Part shown: piece by piece, positions 46,180 to 51,658 of the stretch | Position numbering within the stretch: the first letter of the stretch is position 1 | How the letters are laid out: each line of letters opens with the position of its first letter | DNA from: Methylococcaceae bacterium | GTDB lineage: Bacteria; Pseudomonadota; Gammaproteobacteria; Methylococcales; Methylomonadaceae | DNA: 51,658 nt | Assembly (NCBI GenBank): GCA_013140705.1 | Contig: JABFSH010000049.1 | Location: 1 to 51,658 of the forward strand | Direction: 5' to 3' | Program-made: the position numbers and the translations under genes | Notes under the pieces: generated by a model | Database searches by the model: none | What the model was told of the DNA's origin: nothing | Seen by the model: only the letters and a program-made list of their open reading frames with translations

Positions 46180-47337
46180 TCAGTTCAGGTTTCTTAAAAG
46201 AACGGCGGCCTTTTCCAGCGTTTCGTTTTTCTTGGCAAAACAAAATCGCAGGACATGATGATTGACCGCTTCCTGGAAGAACACTGAAACCGGTATGGAA
46301 GCAACGCCGCATTCTTTGGTTAGCCGGATCGCATAATCGGTGTCCTTTTCCTGGCTTAGTTTTTTATAGCTTAATAATTGAAAATAAGTGCCTGCTGCCG
46401 GTTTGAGTTCAAACTGGGAACCCTTGATCAAGCCGATGAAATAGTCACGCTTTTGCTGGTAGAAATGCCCCAATTCCAGATAATGATGAGGCTGCTTTAA
46501 ATATTCGGCCAGCGCGAACTGTACAGGCGTGTTCGTGCAAAACACCAAAAACTGATGTACTTTCCTGAATTCGACCATCAATGCTTTAGGGGCTACGCAA
46601 TAGCCAATTTTCCAGCCAGTGGCATGGAAGGTTTTTCCAAATGAGGAAATAATGAAACTGCGTTCGGCCAGAGAAGGGTAGCGAGCCACGCTTTGATGGG
46701 CTTGGTCATCAAAGATAATGTGCTCATAGACTTCATCGCTGATGATGACGATATCAGTCCCCAGCGTAACTTCGGTCAGCTTGATCATATCCTGCGCACT
46801 CAGGACGGTTCCGGTCGGGTTGTGCGGTGTATTGATGATGATCATCCGGGTGCGCGGCGTGATGGCCTGACTCACCTTTGTCCAGTCAATCGTATAGTCA
46901 GGGGCCTGCAGCTGTATGTGGATGGTGATGCCACCATTCAATTCGATAGCGGGCTGGTAACTGTCATAAGCCGGATCAAAAACTATGACCTCATCACCTT
47001 CCCGGATTATTGCTGTAATCGCCGTAAAAATCGCTTGTGTAGCGCCGGCCGTAATGGTTATTTCCTGTTCGGCATCATAGTCTGCACCATAGAGGGCAGA
47101 CGTTTTCTCTGCCAGAATCTCTCTCAGGCCAAGTATGCCGGCCATGGGCGCATACTGGTTGTGACCGCTTTGCATGAATTTGGATACCAGTGCAGGCAGA
47201 GCAGGATCACAGTCAAAATCAGGAAAGCCCTGCGACAGGTTGATGGCATTGTGGTGGGTGGCGAGCTGGCTCATGACCGTAAAAATAGTGGTACCAACAT
47301 TGGGAAGTTTACTTGTGATCGGCTTGGGATAATGCAT
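46180..47337 (-). CDS. ybdL: Methionine-type aminotransferase (YbdL-like)
   Basis: This 385-residue class I PLP aminotransferase resembles YbdL, which transaminates methionine and similar amino acids, and KAT-like enzymes. Visible motifs are NLSQGFPDFDCDPAL, ITITAGATQAIFTAITA, FDPAYDSYQPAI, IINTPHNPTGTVLSAQDM, IISDEVYEHIIFDDQAHQSV and the PLP-lysine segment SSFGKTFHATGWKIGYCVAP. A C-terminal RFCFAKKNETLEKAA closes the fold. It is likely co-transcribed with the VanY-type gene. Confidence 0.9.
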   Translation of the reverse strand: MHYPKPITSKLPNVGTTIFTVMSQLATHHNAINLSQGFPDFDCDPALPALVSKFMQSGHNQYAPMAGILGLREILAEKTSALYGADYDAEQEITITAGATQAIFTAITAIIREGDEVIVFDPAYDSYQPAIELNGGITIHIQLQAPDYTIDWTKVSQAITPRTRMIIINTPHNPTGTVLSAQDMIKLTEVTLGTDIVIISDEVYEHIIFDDQAHQSVARYPSLAERSFIISSFGKTFHATGWKIGYCVAPKALMVEFRKVHQFLVFCTNTPVQFALAEYLKQPHHYLELGHFYQQKRDYFIGLIKGSQFELKPAAGTYFQLLSYKKLSQEKDTDYAIRLTKECGVASIPVSVFFQEAVNHHVLRFCFAKKNETLEKAAVLLRNLN

Positions 47338-48118
47338 GACAGGTATGGTTGATTGCTATTTGTTCTTGTTGAAATAAATGTAGTGGGGCGCTTTCTATGC
47401 AAAAGCCCGGACTGCAGGTTTTGCCCGCTGGTTTTTAAGAAAGTTTAAGGTATCCAACAAAGGACTGCAAATGACAAAGGGGATTGCATGGCTTGTGGTC
47501 TAGCATTCGTCTCGTCGAGGTTTCCGTGTGAATCGGCAAGGCAACCTACTACGGGTAGATACTGGTTGATTGGGGCGCCATTTGAGCTGATCTGCTTGAA
47601 TAAAAACATAGCCAGATACTGGGCTGTTGATGTATCAACAAGCCAGAGAGAGTGGCTTGAGATAGTCAAGTATTTTTCAACGTCGAGAGGCGGGTTATTT
47701 ATTTGTTGTGTATAAAAAAACAATGGTATAGAAAGATAATTCGCGATGTTTTGGAGTTCACGAGTAATTGTCTTGGTACTGGCACAGTAAATACGTTTAT
47801 GTAGTTGTTGGATGTATTGTGCCTTCGCGCTTTCAAACCAAGCTAATAAGAAAGACGTTGTTTGACTGCATTTAGAGCCTTTACCGAACCGCCGTAGTTA
47901 TTTTCCCAATGGGAACGTATCAGTTTCTCAGAAAAGCCATCGAGTTAGGCGGGATCAAACGGCAAGGATTTGTTTTCATGGATTGCAGTACAGGCAGCCT
48001 ATAGCGGTTGGTTTCATGTGGCATCTTCTGCAGGTGCCGCAAATACCGAGGACGAATTAAGGGCGATCAGAGTGGCACAGTGGCGGTTGTCAAATAGTCA
48101 CGTCGGTTATAGGTGACG
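47338..48118. other. Long intergenic region between the aminotransferase and chrA
   Basis: No convincing gene was found. A frame at 47488-47715 (75 residues, WLIGAPFELICLNKNIARYW) is open but has no recognisable family or ribosome site. Around 47985-48116 another open stretch (AAYSGWFHVASSAGAANTED) ends just before chrA and looks like a remnant. Neither is called as a gene. Confidence 0.35.
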
Positions 48119-49495
48119 TCACAGAAAAACGCCTATCTGGTTGAGCCAGGGATGAATGAGTGAGAAAACAAAGCCGAACATGCCACTGGTCATGATGACC
48201 GGTATAACGCCGACTTTGTAGCGAAGTAGGGCCAGTAAAGAAAACAGGCCAATCAAAGCAGCAATCCCGTCAAAATGGCCTTGAAATCCTGAAGGCCAAA
48301 ACACGTGATAGGCAAAAAATGCCGCCAGATTCAGGATGACACCGACCACGGCGGCGGTAATACCGGTCAGCGGGGCGGTGTATTTCAGCTTGCCGTGCGT
48401 CGATTCAACCAAGGGTCCACCGGCTAAAATGAACAGAAAACTGGGTAAAAAGGTAAAATAAGTGACAACGAATGCTGCGGTGGCACCCGCCAGAAATAGC
48501 TGGTCCGGACCAAACAGCGATTTGGTCCATCCGGCCACAAAACCGACAAAGGTCACAACCATAATCAAGGGGCCGGGCGTGGTTTCTCCCAGAGCCAGGC
48601 CGTCAATCATCTGATGTGCCGTCAGCCAGTGATAATGTTCCACGGCGCCTTGATAAACATAGGGCAGCACTGCATAAGCGCCGCCAAATGTCATTAATGC
48701 GGCTTTTGTAAAAAACCACGCCATTTGTGTTAACGCGCCTTGCCATCCGTATTGCGCACAGAGAAAGCTAATCACGCCAAGCCATAAGATCAGGCCGACA
48801 ATGATGATTTTGCTCAGGCGTTTCCAGCTATATTTGGCATGGGCCGGTGTTGGAGTGTCGTCATCAATGAGGGCCGGACCATAACTGTGTTTTGCGGCGC
48901 CATGATTGCCGCCGACGGCAAATTTTTCGGGTGCAACCTTGCCGCCGATAGCGCCGAATAGGCCCGCAATCATAACGATTAGCGGAAAAGGTGTATTCAA
49001 TGTGAATATGGCTATAAAAGCCAAGCCTGCTATTGCCCAGAGCGGGCTGCTTTTTAACGCTCTCGAACCAATGCGATAGGCAGCGAATAACACAATGGCG
49101 GTTACCGCGGGTTTAATCCCGTATAAAATTCCGGCGATGGCCGGTAGATGCCCAAAAGCCAGATAAATCCAGCTTAAACCGATTAATATCAGTAGGGATG
49201 GCAAGACAAACAAGCCACCGGCGATGATGCCGCCCCACGTGCCGTGCATCAACCAGCCGATGTAGGTGGCTAATTGCTGGGCCTCGGGTCCAGGTAACAG
49301 CATGCAGTAGTTCAATGCATGCAGATAACGGCGTTCGGAAATCCAGCGTTTTTTTTCGACCAGATCCTGATGCATGATGGCGATTTGCCCGGCAGGTCCG
49401 CCGAAGCTTATAAAGCCCAGTTTCAGCCAATACCAAAATGCTTGGCGTAAGGTAACGGGTGGAAGCGGCGATTGAGTTGGATTGGTTTTATTCAT
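48119..49495 (-). CDS. chrA: Chromate efflux transporter ChrA
   Basis: ChrA exports chromate from the cytoplasm. The 458-residue protein is the long two-domain CHR type. The first CHR domain shows FGGPAGQIAIMHQDLVEKKR and LPGPEAQQLATYIGWLMHGT. The second shows FTKAALMTFGGAYAVLPYVY and GETTPGPLIMVVTFVGFVAG. About ten membrane segments are evident. Its ATG shares one base with the chrB stop (TGATG), so translation is coupled to chrB. Confidence 0.95.
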   Translation of the reverse strand: MNKTNPTQSPLPPVTLRQAFWYWLKLGFISFGGPAGQIAIMHQDLVEKKRWISERRYLHALNYCMLLPGPEAQQLATYIGWLMHGTWGGIIAGGLFVLPSLLILIGLSWIYLAFGHLPAIAGILYGIKPAVTAIVLFAAYRIGSRALKSSPLWAIAGLAFIAIFTLNTPFPLIVMIAGLFGAIGGKVAPEKFAVGGNHGAAKHSYGPALIDDDTPTPAHAKYSWKRLSKIIIVGLILWLGVISFLCAQYGWQGALTQMAWFFTKAALMTFGGAYAVLPYVYQGAVEHYHWLTAHQMIDGLALGETTPGPLIMVVTFVGFVAGWTKSLFGPDQLFLAGATAAFVVTYFTFLPSFLFILAGGPLVESTHGKLKYTAPLTGITAAVVGVILNLAAFFAYHVFWPSGFQGHFDGIAALIGLFSLLALLRYKVGVIPVIMTSGMFGFVFSLIHPWLNQIGVFL

Positions 49496-50445
49496 CAGGA
49501 GCTTCCGGAATAGACCTGGTAATAGGTATCAAAAATTTTGGCAGTTTCAAGAATTAATTCGTCGTCGTTAGTCCATCGCTGGTGCATGCCTTTAATGAGA
49601 GTCTCGAATCCAGGTGCATCAAGCACCGGTATGCCGCCAACATCCAGATAATGAACCAATGCCCCAATGCGGTCTAACGCTGCATCATTGGTCAAGCCAA
49701 AGCTGGCTACTAGAACCTCGAAAGTGACTTTTGCACCGACATGCGTGAACGCAGCGCCATCGAAATCAAAACCGACTGCGTCGTCGGGGCAAGCCCCGGG
49801 TTTGGCAAGCCAGAGAAAACGGGCTGCCGGATCGATAAATCGGCGTATCAACCAGGTGCTGGCCAATCGGTCGATCCAAGGCCGTTGACGGGTTGCCCAG
49901 ATGCGATTTTGGTATTCATTTCGGGCAAGTAGTTTGATGCGCCGTTGAATAGCGTGGGGTTCGCCGATAGCAAGGTATTGATGGACGGCATGCTCCAAAT
50001 CTTCCAAGGCTGTGACAGCTTGTTCTTGGGCGGCGCCGGAGAAAAAATCCTGAAGAACAATGGCTTCAAACTCTTTTCGCAGGTGTTGAAGCCGTTTTTG
50101 TAGTGAAGTTCTATTTTCAGACAGGCTATTTTGGGAGGCGAGTTCCCTTATCTCATCAACCAGTTTTGCATAGTCGGCCGATCGATCGAACAATTTTTCA
50201 AATGTTTGTTGCTGACGTGGATTCTCTGCATCCAAAGTCAGAACATGGGCGTGTCCTCCTCCTTGAGCCACTTGATCTGCGTGCAGCTGGAGTGTTTGTC
50301 TAAATTCGTCTCGATACGGCAATAAATAAACGCCATCCCTTAATACGCTGCATCCCAGGCCTTTCAGAGCACGCCAAACACGCATTCGCCCGGCAGAATG
50401 GTGAGTAGGCAGGCTGACTATCAGAATGAGCCAATCAGTTTGCAT
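49495..50445 (-). CDS. chrB: Chromate resistance protein ChrB
   Basis: ChrB is a chromate-responsive regulator in some bacteria and required for full resistance in others. The 316-residue protein begins at ATG 50445 (MQTDWLILIVSLPTHHSAGR), the normal ChrB start. The longer frame to 50703 adds a non-conserved leader and would overlap the divergent gene, so it is rejected. Signatures are RVWRALKGLGCSVLRDGVYL, RPWIDRLASTWLIRRFIDPA, GVDFDG-type VGFDFDGAAFTHVGAKVTFE and ALDRIGALVHYLDVGG. It is the first gene of the chrBA pair. Confidence 0.92.
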   Translation of the reverse strand: MQTDWLILIVSLPTHHSAGRMRVWRALKGLGCSVLRDGVYLLPYRDEFRQTLQLHADQVAQGGGHAHVLTLDAENPRQQQTFEKLFDRSADYAKLVDEIRELASQNSLSENRTSLQKRLQHLRKEFEAIVLQDFFSGAAQEQAVTALEDLEHAVHQYLAIGEPHAIQRRIKLLARNEYQNRIWATRQRPWIDRLASTWLIRRFIDPAARFLWLAKPGACPDDAVGFDFDGAAFTHVGAKVTFEVLVASFGLTNDAALDRIGALVHYLDVGGIPVLDAPGFETLIKGMHQRWTNDDELILETAKIFDTYYQVYSGSS

Positions 50446-50630
50446 ATGTAAGTTCTCAATAAACATATTTGTAGAGCATACTACATCAATTTCTAGTATA
50501 TCCATCAACAGAAATTCGATTGAAGTAGCGTGTTTATCCGAAAAAGATGAGAAGTAGATGTTAGAATGATGCGCCAGTCGTATGCGTGCAAAATTATGTG
50601 CATGTCTTCCACTAAAATGAGGAAATATTA

Positions 50631-51266
50631 ATGAGTGATCAACAAACAGTTCAGGTATGGGACATTTTAATTCGTATCTTCCATTGGTCACTGGTTGCCG
50701 CATTTGTAGTGGCTTATCTGACCAGCGAAGAAAATAATTCCTGGCATATCTATTCAGGTTACACAGTGCTTGGACTGATTGCTTTTCGTGTTGTCTGGGG
50801 ATTTATCGGAAGCCGGCACGCGCGTTTCAGTGATTTTCTTCGTTCACCATCAGCGGTCATTGAATACATTAAAAACACACGATCAAAAAATCCAAGACAT
50901 TACCTGGGGCACAATCCGGTTGGCGGATGGATGGTAATTGCCTTGCTAGGCATGTTGTTTGTGGTGACCTTGAGTGGACTTAAAGTTTACGCTATCGAAG
51001 AAGGCAAAGGGCCATTTGCTGCAAATAACATTCATCTAACACCGATTACCGCAGCTCACGCAGAAGACGAGGCTGAGGGCGACGAAAATGAAAATGAAAA
51101 TGAAGCAGAAAGTGGTGAAGAGTTTTGGGAAGAAATTCACGAGCTATCCACCAATTTAATGTTAGCGCTTATTGCTTTGCATTTAATAGGTGTGCTTTTT
51201 TCCAGCAGGCTACATAAAGAAAACCTGGTAAAAGCCATGTTGACGGGAAAAAAAGAGCAGCAATAG
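50631..51266 (+). CDS. Cytochrome b561-type membrane protein
   Basis: This 211-residue cytochrome b/b6-domain protein has four probable membrane helices. Histidines that could bind heme include RIFHWSL (H18) and SWHIYSGY (H38), with a further pair near GHNPVGGWMVIALLGMLFVV and LMLALIALHLIGVLF. Between helices 3 and 4 there is an unusually acidic loop with many E, D and N (AEDEAEGDENENENEAESGE). Such proteins transfer electrons from quinol to periplasmic c-type cytochromes or enzymes. It is divergent from chrB, with about 185 bases between them, and the redox partner is not in the window. Confidence 0.85.
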   Translation: MSDQQTVQVWDILIRIFHWSLVAAFVVAYLTSEENNSWHIYSGYTVLGLIAFRVVWGFIGSRHARFSDFLRSPSAVIEYIKNTRSKNPRHYLGHNPVGGWMVIALLGMLFVVTLSGLKVYAIEEGKGPFAANNIHLTPITAAHAEDEAEGDENENENEAESGEEFWEEIHELSTNLMLALIALHLIGVLFSSRLHKENLVKAMLTGKKEQQ

Positions 51267-51454
51267 GCTGATGCTTTTTTTTAATTGAACAGCTGAATAA
51301 ACGGGCAATAATTGATTTGCCGAGAGAAACCAGGACGTCTGGAGTGTAGCAAACTTGTCTTTCAAAATAGACAAATGGAGGTACTTACGCAACTCCCTGT
51401 TCAGATGACAGACGTGGTGGTTTTAGAACATGCAGTTTGCATTGTATGGATTTA

Positions 51455-51513
51455 TGGTGCCGAGGAGAGGACTTGAACCTCCACTGAGTTACCCCAACTA
51501 GCACCTGAAGCTA
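51455..51513 (-). pseudogene. tRNA-Leu(CAG) 3' fragment, probable attachment-site scar
   Basis: Read on the minus strand this has TAGC, the anticodon loop TTCAGGT (CAG) and GCTAG, then a long variable arm (GGGTAACTC), a T arm around GGAGGTTCAAGTCCTCT, CCTCGGCA and an encoded CCA at 51457-51455. The acceptor 5' strand and D arm expected at about 51514-51541 are absent, and the sequence there (GTATAAACTG..) does not pair. A tRNA 3' half with intact T arm and CCA beside unrelated DNA is the usual trace of site-specific integration at a tRNA gene. Confidence 0.7.
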
Positions 51514-51658
51514 CAGTAAATCAGTTTATACAAGAGGGACTTGCAAAACCCATTAAGGCGAGCGGAATTAGTAGCCAGAACGGCCAAAAAAAGAAAATAA
51601 CTTGCTCAGTGTGATAAAATAGAAGCTTCAAAAATCCAACTTTATCAAAGACATGAGC
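51514..51658. other. DNA beyond the tRNA fragment, truncated by the window end
   Basis: No gene can be identified in this short stretch. An ATGAGC at the last six bases (51653-51658) may be the beginning of a coding region on the plus strand, but too little sequence is available to judge. Confidence 0.3.

Noticed and set aside
46693-47352. Long open frame antisense to the aminotransferase
   Set aside because: It is a shadow of a clearly conserved PLP aminotransferase on the other strand.
47488-47715. Open frame of 75 codons between the aminotransferase and chrA
   Set aside because: It has no recognisable family, no ribosome site and no neighbouring gene in the same direction; it remains possible but unsupported.
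50446-50703. N-terminal extension of ChrB
   Set aside because: The leader is not ChrB-like and overlaps the divergent cytochrome gene; the ATG at 50445 gives the normal ChrB start.

Overview
The window is ordinary chromosome from a gammaproteobacterium of moderate GC (roughly 45% by eye). The gene set (UbiG, YciK, YfhL-type ferredoxin, lepA-lepB-DUF4845-rnc-era-recO-pdxJ order, MdtABC pump, DUF3014, an Lpg1974-like outer-membrane protein) would suit a methanotroph of the Methylococcales (Methylobacter/Methylomonas-like). No pmo or mxa gene is present, so that placement is inference.

Region 1 (1-3140) is a decaying accessory patch. It holds a VapC toxin whose antitoxin lacks a start, a DUF2442 gene with an unknown partner, an antidote gene whose RelE-type toxin is frameshifted, the 3' end of a group II intron, and a CopG/RHH gene paired with a small membrane protein. 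Two nearly identical terminators bracket the patch. Region 2 (3184-6507) holds an outer-membrane protein and a solitary, Tat-exported SoxB. Region 3 (6700-14581) is housekeeping: coaD-ferredoxin, hyi, ubiG, a YciK-type SDR, sufT, a MarR regulator with a four-cysteine tail, DUF2024, an acyltransferase-like gene and argH.

Region 4 (14839-21629) is a long, tightly overlapped operon: lepA, lepB, DUF4845, rnc, era, recO, pdxJ and a PP2C phosphatase. Region 5 (21664-30204) carries a sensorless sigma-54 activator, a TauE/SafE-like exporter, pyrF, an AEC transporter with a CinA-like protein, and alaC-hom-thrC, which links pyruvate/alanine to threonine synthesis behind a promoter with a palindromic spacer.

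Region 6 (30374-32292) is a small lipid-related cluster: a PLA2-like lipoprotein, a membrane protein and a monoacylglycerol-lipase-type hydrolase. Region 7 (32961-42727) is a complete, self-regulated RND efflux locus: TetR with a perfect 22-bp palindrome upstream, MdtA, MdtB, MdtC and a NodT-type outer-membrane channel. Region 8 (42747-45516) contains transposon debris, a DUF3014 gene and a deletion chimera of an older RND pump. Region 9 (45605-51266) has a VanY-type peptidase, a methionine-type aminotransferase, chrBA chromate efflux and a divergent cytochrome b561.

The window ends at a 3' fragment of tRNA-Leu(CAG). This is a probable attachment-site scar, which would place the edge of an integrated element at about 51515, extending beyond the window.
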